The position numbers and the translations under genes are program-made. DNA of 14,752 nucleotides from Pseudomonadota bacterium (GTDB taxonomy: Bacteria > Pseudomonadota > Alphaproteobacteria > Sphingomonadales > Sphingomonadaceae): contig JAEXAW010000005.1 of the NCBI GenBank assembly GCA_023458055.1, positions 1 through 14,752 of the forward strand, given 5' to 3'. Of this stretch, positions 1-6,703 are shown one piece after another. The notes beneath the pieces were generated by a model. That model had not been told where the DNA came from. It worked only from the letters and a program-made list of their open reading frames with translations, and made no database searches. Numbering within the stretch: position 1 is the first letter of the stretch; the number at the start of each line of letters is the position of its first letter.

Positions 1-683
1 TTGGCATATTTGCCAATAGTCGCAATCGCATCGCGATAGGCTTGATAATAACGCTCGGCATCTTCCATCGTGCGCGCCGCTTCGCCCAGCATGTCGAACG
101 AACAAAGCTCGTCCGGCGCGATTTTACTCGCGCGCTTGATCGCATCTTCGATGGTTTCCCCCATGACAAATTGCTGGCCGAGCAATTTCATCGCGGCGAA
201 GGCGGCTTGCCGGATGACCGGTTCGCCCGATTTGCGGATCATGCGCTTCAAGATCGACAGCGGCGAGGATTTGCTGCCGATGCTGTCGAGCAGCAAGGTC
301 GCACTGCCGAGCGACAAGCCCCATGCGGACATATCGACCAGCATCTTGCCGGATTTGGCATCGCTTTCGGTCCAGTCACGGCCGGCGATCTTGTCGCGGA
401 TCAACGCGTTTGCCGTTTCATCGTCGGGCACCCGCAGCAGGGCTTCGGCAAGGCACATCAGCACCACGCCCTCTTCGGTCGAAAGACGATAGCGGTTCAT
501 GAAGGCGTCGATCAGTGTTTCCTTATTATCGCCCGATTTCGCCATGCCGATAATCTTGCGGCCCAGTGCCTTGACCGCGTCTGAAGATGGCGCATCAACC
601 GCGAGCGATGAAAGAAGGAAGCGCACCCGATCGGCTTCATCCGTGCGCTGCGATGCACGCAGCGGGCTTCTTTCATCTACCAT
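1..683 (-). CDS. putA: Bifunctional proline dehydrogenase / L-glutamate-gamma-semialdehyde dehydrogenase (PutA), N-terminal part, runs off the left edge
   Basis: PutA oxidises proline to pyrroline-5-carboxylate with FAD, then to glutamate with NAD+. Only the first 227 codons are in the window. They read without a stop and show the conserved helical N-terminal region (RYRLSTEEGVVLMCLAEALL at about 64-83, RDKI at 96-99, GQQFVMGETIEDA near 169-181). The start of the proline dehydrogenase domain follows (SFDMLGEAARTMEDAERYY at about 195-213, a PutA hallmark). There is no ribbon-helix-helix DNA-binding domain ahead of this, so it looks like a PutA that does not repress its own gene, as is usual in alphaproteobacteria. 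The chosen ATG at 683 has AGGA about 9 nt upstream. An in-frame ATG at 713 would add 10 residues but has a poorer ribosome site. The gene lies 108 bp downstream of ornithine cyclodeaminase on the same strand, whose product is its substrate. Family assignment is by recognised motifs; both active sites lie outside the window. Confidence 0.93.
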   Translation of the reverse strand, partial: MVDERSPLRASQRTDEADRVRFLLSSLAVDAPSSDAVKALGRKIIGMAKSGDNKETLIDAFMNRYRLSTEEGVVLMCLAEALLRVPDDETANALIRDKIAGRDWTESDAKSGKMLVDMSAWGLSLGSATLLLDSIGSKSSPLSILKRMIRKSGEPVIRQAAFAAMKLLGQQFVMGETIEDAIKRASKIAPDELCSFDMLGEAARTMEDAERYYQAYRDAIATIGKYA

Positions 684-791
684 TCGGTTGTCGTCCTGTT
701 TCTTCAATTGCATCTTGATCAACTACTGCCGCCTATACTTAGCACTCTGAGATGCCGTGACTTGGCTATAGAAGCAGTCACCGGTTAAACG

Positions 792-1829
792 TCAGTGTCT
801 CTTACTATCTTTCAGCATTCCGAACAGATTTTTGGGGTCTAGATTATCCGGAATTATATCAAGTCGTCGGCCAATATCATTTCGGACGGCCAGGTCATTG
901 ACTAGCCGCAGTGCCGAATAATCCTCGATCGCAAAACCGACCGAATCAAAGATGGTTATCTCATCCCGGTCGCGGCGCCCCGGTTCGGTACCCGCGATGA
1001 CGCGGTGCAGTTCGCTCACCGGATGGTCGGGGGCAAGTTGCTGAATTTCTCCCTCGACCCTTGTCTGTGGTTCATATTCTACGAATATACGAGCCCGTTC
1101 GAGCACGGCCTTGGCAATCTCGGTCTTTCCCGGACAATCGCCGCCGATGGCGTTGATATGGATACCGCTACCCACCATGTTGCCGCTGATGATCACCGCC
1201 TTGCGCTTGTCGGCGGTGGCGGTGGTGATGATCTGCGCGCCCTCGATTGCCTCCTCCGGCGAAGGGCATATCACTGCGTCCAGACCTGCGGAGTTCAGAT
1301 TGTCGAGGCATTTGCGGCTGGCTACCGGGTCAACATCATAGAGTCGAAACCGTTCGACCCCGAGCAATTGCTTGAAGGCGAGCGCTTGGAATTCCGATTG
1401 AGCCCCGTTGCCGATGAGCGCCATCGTGTGCGACCCTGCCCGGATCAGATAACGCGCAGCCAATGCCGAGGCAGCGGCTGTACGTAGCGCCGTCAGCAGC
1501 GTCATCTCGCTGATGAGCACGGGATAGCCCGTGTCCATCCGGCTCAGCGCCCCGAATGCCACCACCGTCTGCAAATCATTAAGGGCATTGGCGGGGTGGC
1601 CGTTAACATACTTGAAGCTGAACAGGCTGGCATCGGCGGCGGGCATCAACTCGACCACGCCAAGCGGGGAATGGGCGGCAGTACGCGGCGACTTGTCAAA
1701 TTCATCCCAGCGCGCGAAATCTTCGGCCATATAGCGGGTCAAGTGGTCGAGAAAATGATCCACTCCCTCGCGTTGAATTAATGTTCGCATCGCCTCAATG
1801 CCGATATAAAGGGGACGGACCTCCGTCAT
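792..1829 (-). CDS. ocd: Ornithine cyclodeaminase
   Basis: This NAD-dependent cytosolic enzyme of the mu-crystallin/ornithine cyclodeaminase family converts L-ornithine to L-proline and ammonia. The 345-residue length is normal for the family. Visible motifs: E60 and M62 in VVELMPAAD, K73 in SFKYVNGHP (substrate lysine), R116 in TALRTAAAS, the dinucleotide loop GNGAQSEFQ (140-148), the acidic residues D165/D167 ending the second Rossmann strand, and INAIGGDCPGKTEI (226-239) with the catalytic-type Asp231, equivalent to Asp228 of the Pseudomonas putida enzyme. The DCPGKTE version of this motif favours true ornithine cyclodeaminase over alanine or ketimine reductase relatives. The ATG at 1829 has GGAA about 10 nt upstream. 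It sits between dctD (204 bp upstream) and putA (108 bp downstream), all on the minus strand, giving an ornithine-proline-glutamate route. Substrate specificity is inferred from motifs and context. Confidence 0.9.
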   Translation of the reverse strand: MTEVRPLYIGIEAMRTLIQREGVDHFLDHLTRYMAEDFARWDEFDKSPRTAAHSPLGVVELMPAADASLFSFKYVNGHPANALNDLQTVVAFGALSRMDTGYPVLISEMTLLTALRTAAASALAARYLIRAGSHTMALIGNGAQSEFQALAFKQLLGVERFRLYDVDPVASRKCLDNLNSAGLDAVICPSPEEAIEGAQIITTATADKRKAVIISGNMVGSGIHINAIGGDCPGKTEIAKAVLERARIFVEYEPQTRVEGEIQQLAPDHPVSELHRVIAGTEPGRRDRDEITIFDSVGFAIEDYSALRLVNDLAVRNDIGRRLDIIPDNLDPKNLFGMLKDSKRH

Positions 1830-1985
1830 GAGATAGCTTTTCCGTTGTTAATGACAGTCTGTGGGAGAAGTCCCCATGCTAACGGGTGCCGCGCTGCCTT
1901 TCCATAGCCCTACAAGATATAAATATTAATTTGATATTAAATGATAATTTATAAAACTCCGATGCGGGTAATTGCCGCAATGTGC
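1830..1985 (-). promoter_or_regulatory. Upstream region of ornithine cyclodeaminase with a very AT-rich block
   Basis: No gene is present. Positions about 1915-1957 are almost entirely A/T, standing out sharply from the GC-rich surroundings. The remainder is of ordinary composition. Such a block about 90-120 bp before the ocd start is typical of a promoter/upstream-activator region or of a site for an Lrp-like or nucleoid protein. I could not fit a convincing -35/-10 pair or a clear operator, so the call rests on position and composition only. Confidence 0.35.
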
Positions 1986-1992
1986 GATTATC

Positions 1993-2030
1993 CGCCCAGA
2001 CGCATGGGCGATTCGGGCGGCTTATCGCCC
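1993..2030 (-). terminator. Two tandem GC-rich stem-loops just after dctD
   Basis: Directly downstream of the dctD stop (2034-2036) are two small perfect hairpins. One pairs 2015-2019 with 2026-2030 (GGGCG/CGCCC, 6-nt loop). The other pairs 1993-1998 with 2005-2010 (CGCCCA/TGGGCG, 6-nt loop). No T tract follows, so this is not a standard intrinsic terminator. It could slow polymerase, protect the dctBD mRNA 3' end, or be chance in GC-rich DNA. It does separate dctBD from ocd. Confidence 0.25.
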
Positions 2031-2033
2031 CGC

Positions 2034-3368
2034 TCACCCCGCGCGCGCGCGGAATGAGGCAAGGTCGATGTCATGGCGAGAAAGCTTGTCGTAAAGGGTC
2101 TTGCGCGGCAGATCGAGCATCGCCATCGTGGCGCGGATGTCCCCCTCGGTTGTTGCGAGCGCTTCGCGCAGCAACGAGGCTTCATAGGCTTCCAGCTTGC
2201 GGCCAAGCGATTGGGGCTTCTGCGTTTCTGCTTCGGCATCCTCGAGATCAAGCGCAGCATTAAGGGCAAAGTTGCGCAGTTCGCGCACATTGCCAGGCCA
2301 GTCATGCTCGACCAGATGGCGGCGTATTGCATCAGTCATCGAGAAGCTGTCCAGATCATGTGGACCGCCAAGGGTAGAGAGAAAATGGGCGAACAGAAGC
2401 GGTATATCCTCACGCCGCTCGCGTAAGGGTGGGATGCGCAGCCGGACGACATTCAATCGATAAAAGAGATCCTCGCGAAAACGACCTTGTGCAATCGCTT
2501 CGTCAATCCCAGTCTTGCTAGCGGCAATGACATGGACGTCAAGCGCGCGCGCTGGGCCACCTCCGACTGGCACCACCTCCCGCTCCTCTAGGAAGCGCAG
2601 CAGCTTGACTTGCACGTTGGGACTCATGCTGTCTATCTCATCGAGAAACAAGGTGCCCTTGTCAGCCGCTTCGAGCCTTCCGGCGATCTGCGATCCGCGT
2701 TCGTTGGTGTAACCGAACAGTTCCATGGCGGCATGACTTTCGGGCAGCGCGCCGCAGTTAATCGGAACAAATGGTTTGCCCCGCCGCGGACCCTTGCGAT
2801 GGAGCAAGATCGCAACTAGTTCCTTGCCGGTTCCAGTTTCACCTTCGAGCATAACATCTACATCGGCTTCGGCCAGTTGGCGGATATTGGAGCGGAGGCG
2901 AACCATGGCTGGGCTTTCGCCGATCAGCGGGGAATCGGCGGCGGCCGCGACGTCGGCTGCCGCGCGCAACTTCCGGTTTTCGAGCACGAGACGCCGATGG
3001 GCCAGCGCCTTATCGATCGCTGCAGTCAGCCGATCAACGGAGAAAGGCTTGGTTAGAAAGTCGAAGGCCCCGTCGCGCAGCGCCTGAACCGCAATCCCGA
3101 CATCAGCATGGCCGGAGATAAGAACAACGGGAATATCACTATCGACGGCGCGAATGCGATTGGCGAGTTCCACCCCATCCATGCCTGGCATTCTGAGGTC
3201 CGAGACGATTACCCCTTGGTAATCTGGCGTCAAATGCTTGAGGCAGGAGCGAGCTTCGGCAAAACCTTGGGCGTCGTAGCCCGCCAATTCAAGTGCGTCG
3301 ACCGTCGCATGGCGGATATCGGTTTCATCGTCGATCAGCCAAACAGAGAGAGAATGTGTTATGCTCAT
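2034..3368 (-). CDS. dctD: DctD-like NtrC-family response regulator lacking the GAFTGA loop
   Basis: This is the cytoplasmic response regulator partner of DctB, 444 residues, the usual length. An N-terminal receiver (about 8-120) has acidic pocket D13/D14, phospho-acceptor D57 (SDLRMPGMDG) and K107. The AAA+ domain (about 148-370) has Walker A GETGTGKE (176-183), Walker B GTLFLDEI (238-245), and the REDLFYRLNVVRLRIPPLRER segment (about 298-318). A Fis-type helix-turn-helix ends the protein (about 388-432). The oddity is the sigma-54 contact loop. Where family members read ELFGxxxGAFTGA, this one reads ELFGYTNERGSQIAGRLE (216-233), about four residues shorter and with no GAFTGA. The nucleotide frame is intact, so it is not a frameshift. 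NtrC of Rhodobacter capsulatus is a known relative lacking this motif that works with sigma-70. The ATG overlaps the dctB stop by 4 nt (ATGA), indicating coupled translation. The role in controlling dctA is inferred from pairing and position. Confidence 0.87.
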   Translation of the reverse strand: MSITHSLSVWLIDDETDIRHATVDALELAGYDAQGFAEARSCLKHLTPDYQGVIVSDLRMPGMDGVELANRIRAVDSDIPVVLISGHADVGIAVQALRDGAFDFLTKPFSVDRLTAAIDKALAHRRLVLENRKLRAAADVAAAADSPLIGESPAMVRLRSNIRQLAEADVDVMLEGETGTGKELVAILLHRKGPRRGKPFVPINCGALPESHAAMELFGYTNERGSQIAGRLEAADKGTLFLDEIDSMSPNVQVKLLRFLEEREVVPVGGGPARALDVHVIAASKTGIDEAIAQGRFREDLFYRLNVVRLRIPPLRERREDIPLLFAHFLSTLGGPHDLDSFSMTDAIRRHLVEHDWPGNVRELRNFALNAALDLEDAEAETQKPQSLGRKLEAYEASLLREALATTEGDIRATMAMLDLPRKTLYDKLSRHDIDLASFRARAG

Positions 3369-5221
3369 GCCAGTTTCAACGTGATGAGAAAGCTGGTTCC
3401 TTCCCCATCCTGTTCCTCCAATTCAAGATTGCCGCCAAACTCGCGCATGATATCGCGCGCTATGCCGAGCCCCAAACCCAGCCCGTCGGACTTGGATGTG
3501 ACAAATGGGGTAAAAATATGTTCACGCATATCGACCGATATGCCCTCGCCATTATCGGAGAAGCGCAAGAGTACATGGGTTCCGCTCCACTCCAGCGTCA
3601 GCCTGATGGTGGGGTTGTCGGTATTCGCCAGCGCGTCGGCTGCATTTTGCAGCAGGTTGATGAGCACCTGCTCCAGCCGCACCTTGTCGGCGCTTACAAA
3701 AACACCGGCCGGAACGCCGCAGCGGTCAAAGCCAATGTGCTGACGGCGCAGTTCATCGCCGGTCAGCAGCAAGGCTCCGTCGATGACCTGATCCAGCGCA
3801 ACCGCACCCTGCGACGGCGTCCGGCGGCGCGCGAAACTTTTGAGTTCGGCGGTGATGCTGCCGATCGTGTGGCATAGTTCGACGATGCGACCGCTGGCCT
3901 CGGCGGCGCGCTCCAGCTCCTCACGCCTGATGAAGCTCAGCGCATTTTCAGCATAGGTGGTCATTGCCGCCAGCGGCTGGTTGATTTCATGGGCAACACC
4001 TGCCGTAATCTGCCCCAGCGAGGCCAGTCGGCTCGCCTGCGCTAGTTCTTCGCGCGCCGAGCGATAGCGAGCCTCGGTGGCCTCGCGCTCGGCCGAGGTG
4101 GCAACCAACTGCGCGTTGGTTTCTCTCAGCTGTCGGGTGCGCGCCGCCACTTCGGCCTCAAGCGCCTCGCTCCGCGCAATCTGGGCAAGGTTATGCGAGG
4201 CGTTACGCCGAATCGCCGCTACGAGCAATGCCAAGGCCATGAACAGGAGCAAACCGGTGGCCCGGGCATTGGCCAAAGCGCTGTTGAGGGAGGCATTGAG
4301 CGGCTGAAAATAATGCAGCATGGCACCTTCGAGCGGCACTGCGATCTGCGCGTCGCGCATCCGCATGTCGCTGTCGGATGACATGATATCGCTGCTTGAG
4401 GTGAATTTAAGATCAAGCGGTGCGAGCGGCAGCCCGCCAAACTGTATGGTTTGCCGAAAACGCTGTCGGTCCGCTTCGGACAGCGGCGTCGTGCTCCGGA
4501 ACCGCCAAGCAGGGCGGCTCGTCAGAATGATGATGCCCGACTTGTCGGTGACGAAGGTGGGGCCGGGCTGTCCTTGCCATTGCGCTTCAATCCGGTCGAA
4601 TTCCACCTTCACCACGACTACGCCGATCGCTTGCCCCCCTGCATTTCGGACCTGATGGGCAATAAACAGTCCGGGCCGGGCGCTCACCACGCCCAATGCG
4701 AACATTTCCGAAGAGCCGGATTCGAGCGCCTCTTTGACATAAGGCCGGAAAGCAAAATTTTGCCCAACGAAAGATTTCGGCAGGTTCCAGTTGCTCGCCG
4801 CCAACGTGAGACCTTGCCTGTCAATGACATAGATGGCACCCGCATTGGTTCGCCCTGCCAGCATCTGCAGCCGATTGTCGAGTATGTCTACGCGTCGCTG
4901 CGTTGGTCGTTCCAGGAGATCGCGTACTTCGGGATAATCGGCAAGGACAAGCGGTAAGAGGCGGAACTTTTGCAGCTCACTCGACAACAGGTCGGCATGC
5001 GTGCGGGCCATCTCAAGGCCGTTACGATCGCTTTCCGCTCGGGCGGATCGTTCAGCCCAGTGCCAGCTGCCCCACATGGCGACCGCGAAACCGGTGAACA
5101 GCAGCATCGAAAACAGGAATGGCCCTATCCGTCGACGAGCGAAGTGTAGCAAGTGTGCAATTTTTCGCTCAGCAGGGCTGTCGCTTTGTGCGGAATAATG
5201 CACGAGATTTGCGCTTCCCAT
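3365..5221 (-). CDS. dctB: C4-dicarboxylate sensor histidine kinase (DctB-like)
   Basis: This is an inner-membrane sensor kinase of 618 residues, close to rhizobial DctB. TM1 lies at about 33-50 and TM2 at about 321-337. They enclose a large periplasmic double-PAS (dCache-like) sensor with the DctB signature ASNWNLPKSFVGQNFAFRPY (142-161). A coiled coil follows (about 345-400). The kinase core has the H-box ITAGVAHEINQPLAAM with His411, the N-box INLLQNAADAL (N525), DNGEG (556-560), FTPFVTSK (570-577) and the glycine-rich GLGLGLGI (580-587). By analogy it senses succinate, fumarate or malate and phosphorylates the adjacent regulator. I chose the ATG at 5221 because GGAGG sits 7 nt upstream. 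An in-frame ATG at 5275 would add 18 residues but would place that ribosome site inside the gene. The stop overlaps the regulator's start by 4 nt. It is divergent from dctA, the classical dctBD/dctA arrangement. The exact ligand is inferred. Confidence 0.9.
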   Translation of the reverse strand: MGSANLVHYSAQSDSPAERKIAHLLHFARRRIGPFLFSMLLFTGFAVAMWGSWHWAERSARAESDRNGLEMARTHADLLSSELQKFRLLPLVLADYPEVRDLLERPTQRRVDILDNRLQMLAGRTNAGAIYVIDRQGLTLAASNWNLPKSFVGQNFAFRPYVKEALESGSSEMFALGVVSARPGLFIAHQVRNAGGQAIGVVVVKVEFDRIEAQWQGQPGPTFVTDKSGIIILTSRPAWRFRSTTPLSEADRQRFRQTIQFGGLPLAPLDLKFTSSSDIMSSDSDMRMRDAQIAVPLEGAMLHYFQPLNASLNSALANARATGLLLFMALALLVAAIRRNASHNLAQIARSEALEAEVAARTRQLRETNAQLVATSAEREATEARYRSAREELAQASRLASLGQITAGVAHEINQPLAAMTTYAENALSFIRREELERAAEASGRIVELCHTIGSITAELKSFARRRTPSQGAVALDQVIDGALLLTGDELRRQHIGFDRCGVPAGVFVSADKVRLEQVLINLLQNAADALANTDNPTIRLTLEWSGTHVLLRFSDNGEGISVDMREHIFTPFVTSKSDGLGLGLGIARDIMREFGGNLELEEQDGEGTSFLITLKLA

Positions 5222-5246
5222 TTTCACGCCTCCAAATAAATTAAGT

Positions 5247-5275
5247 TTTATCAATCCTGTAGCCATAAACATCAA
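5247..5275 (-). promoter_or_regulatory. Candidate sigma-70-type promoter for dctBD
   Basis: On the minus strand TTGATG (5275-5270), a 17-bp spacer and GATAAA (5252-5247) resemble a -35/-10 pair, each matching consensus at 4 of 6 positions. They lie a short distance upstream of the GGAGG ribosome site (about 5233-5229) and the dctB ATG at 5221. Spacing is ideal but the match is modest. Confidence 0.33.
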
Positions 5276-5282
5276 TAGTCTT

Positions 5283-5306
5283 GGCAGACATGGCGTGCCT
5301 GTTACC
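5283..5306 (+). promoter_or_regulatory. Candidate dctA promoter/operator: imperfect -24/-12-like element overlapping a GGCA-N9-TGCC palindrome
   Basis: At 5291-5306, TGGCGTGCCTGTTACC resembles the sigma-54 consensus TGGCACG-N4-TTGC. It keeps TGGC and TT at the right spacing but has AC in place of the highly conserved GC at -12. Overlapping it, 5283-5299 forms an imperfect 17-bp palindrome (GGCA-N9-TGCC with one further inner pair), a possible regulator site. The mapped start would lie about 25 nt before the chosen dctA GTG. Because the neighbouring DctD lacks GAFTGA, sigma-54 use is doubtful, and the palindrome as a binding site near a sigma-70 promoter is an equal alternative. Confidence 0.28.
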
Positions 5307-5341
5307 GTTGCATCATCCTTATTTTGGACGGACGCGGCAAC

Positions 5342-6703
5342 GTGAAATTCGCATTAAGAACTGCAATAACCCGCACAAGATTCTGTGCTCCGACGGTGGA
5401 TCTGTGGCGCCTCCTTTATGTGCAAGTGCTGGCCGCTATCGTTATCGGCGCGTTGCTCGGTCATTATTATCCCAGCCTGGGCGAAGCGATGAAACCGCTT
5501 GGGGACGCGTTCATCAAGCTGGTCAAGATGATCATCGCACCGGTCATTTTCCTGACAATCGTCACCGGGATTGCCGGTATGCGCGAAATGGCGTCAGTCG
5601 GCCGAGTGGCAGGCAAGGCCATGGCCTATTTCCTGACTTTCTCCACCGTCGCGCTGATCATTGGCCTCATCATCGCCAATGTGGTGCGACCTGGCGACGG
5701 GCTCAATATCGATCCGGCGCTCCTCCAGGACGGTAAGGTTGCAAGCTATGCGCAGAAGGCGCATGAAAGCACGCTGACCGGATTTCTCATGGATATCATC
5801 CCGACGACGATGGTGTCGGCGCTTACCGACGGCTCGATCCTCCAGACGCTTTTGGTGGCAGTGCTGTTCGGGGCTGCTGCCGCAGCAATAGGAGAACCTG
5901 TCCGCCCACTCATGGATACGGTCGAACAGGTCGGCGCGATCGTGTTCCATATGGTAGGTATCCTCATGCGCCTCGCACCGATTGGTGCGTTCGGCGCGAT
6001 CGCCTTTACAGTAGGATCGTTCGGCATTGCATCGCTATCTAACCTGATCGGACTGGTCGCAACCTTTTACCTGACCTCGATTTTGTTCGTGACGGTCATT
6101 CTCGGCGCGGTTGCCCGATTGGCCGGCTTTTCCATTTTCCGTCTCATTGTCTATCTGCGCGAGGAATTGCTCCTCGTGCTCGGCACGTCTTCGTCCGAGG
6201 CTGCGCTGCCGGGGCTCATCGACAAGATGGAAAAGGCAGGGGCAAGCCGATCAGTAGTGGGTCTCGTCGTGCCGACGGGCTATTCCTTCAATCTGGACGG
6301 CACCAATATCTATATGACGCTTGCCGCCCTGTTCATTGCTCAAGCGTGCAACATCGAGCTGACGCTCGCCGAACAGCTTTCGCTGCTGCTCGTGGCGGTG
6401 ATCAGCTCAAAGGGGGCGGCGGGCGTTACCGGTGCGGGCTTTATCACACTTGCGGCCACCCTCTCGATCGTTCCCTCCATTCCGGTGAGTGGCCTTGCTC
6501 TGATTTTGGGAATCGATCGGTTCATGTCAGAATGCCGCTCTCTCACCAATTTCATCGGCAATGCCGTCGCGACCATCGTGGTCGCGAAATGGGATAATGC
6601 GCTTGATGCCGAGCAACTCGAGCGCGCCCTTAATCCCCGATTACAGACCGGCACGGACATTCTGCCGCAACCGGCTTCATCATCAACAGGAGAGCAACCA
6701 TGA
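5342..6703 (+). CDS. dctA: C4-dicarboxylate:cation symporter (DctA-like, DAACS family)
   Basis: This inner-membrane secondary transporter takes up succinate, fumarate, malate and, in some members, aspartate with protons or sodium. The 453-residue protein has the eight-helix, two-hairpin glutamate-transporter fold. Visible motifs (in order): the N-terminal helix VQVLAAIVIGALLGHYYP; FIKLVKMIIAPVIF; the serine-rich HP1 tip GTSSSEAALPGL; NLDGTNIYMT in TM7; the HP2 loop SSKGAAGVTGAGFI; and DRFMSECRSLTNFIGN in TM8 with the substrate-binding Asp, Arg and Asn. The SSSEAALP form points to DctA rather than GltP. Start choice is uncertain. GTG at 5342 has a GGACGG purine-rich stretch upstream. In-frame TTG at 5324 (six residues longer) lacks a ribosome site, and GTG at 5396 would be shorter. 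The stop overlaps the receptor's ATG by 4 nt, so this transporter is first in a coupled four-gene operon. The real substrate may be a product of the downstream hydrolases. Confidence 0.92.
   Translation: MKFALRTAITRTRFCAPTVDLWRLLYVQVLAAIVIGALLGHYYPSLGEAMKPLGDAFIKLVKMIIAPVIFLTIVTGIAGMREMASVGRVAGKAMAYFLTFSTVALIIGLIIANVVRPGDGLNIDPALLQDGKVASYAQKAHESTLTGFLMDIIPTTMVSALTDGSILQTLLVAVLFGAAAAAIGEPVRPLMDTVEQVGAIVFHMVGILMRLAPIGAFGAIAFTVGSFGIASLSNLIGLVATFYLTSILFVTVILGAVARLAGFSIFRLIVYLREELLLVLGTSSSEAALPGLIDKMEKAGASRSVVGLVVPTGYSFNLDGTNIYMTLAALFIAQACNIELTLAEQLSLLLVAVISSKGAAGVTGAGFITLAATLSIVPSIPVSGLALILGIDRFMSECRSLTNFIGNAVATIVVAKWDNALDAEQLERALNPRLQTGTDILPQPASSSTGEQP

Noticed and set aside
42..584. 180-residue plus-strand open frame at the left edge
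   Set aside because: It is antisense to putA. The minus-strand reading gives recognisable PutA motifs, whereas this frame gives no known protein.
5222..5275. 18-residue N-terminal extension of DctB from ATG 5275
   Set aside because: A strong GGAGG lies 7 nt before ATG 5221, inside the extension, and the extension resembles untranslated leader.
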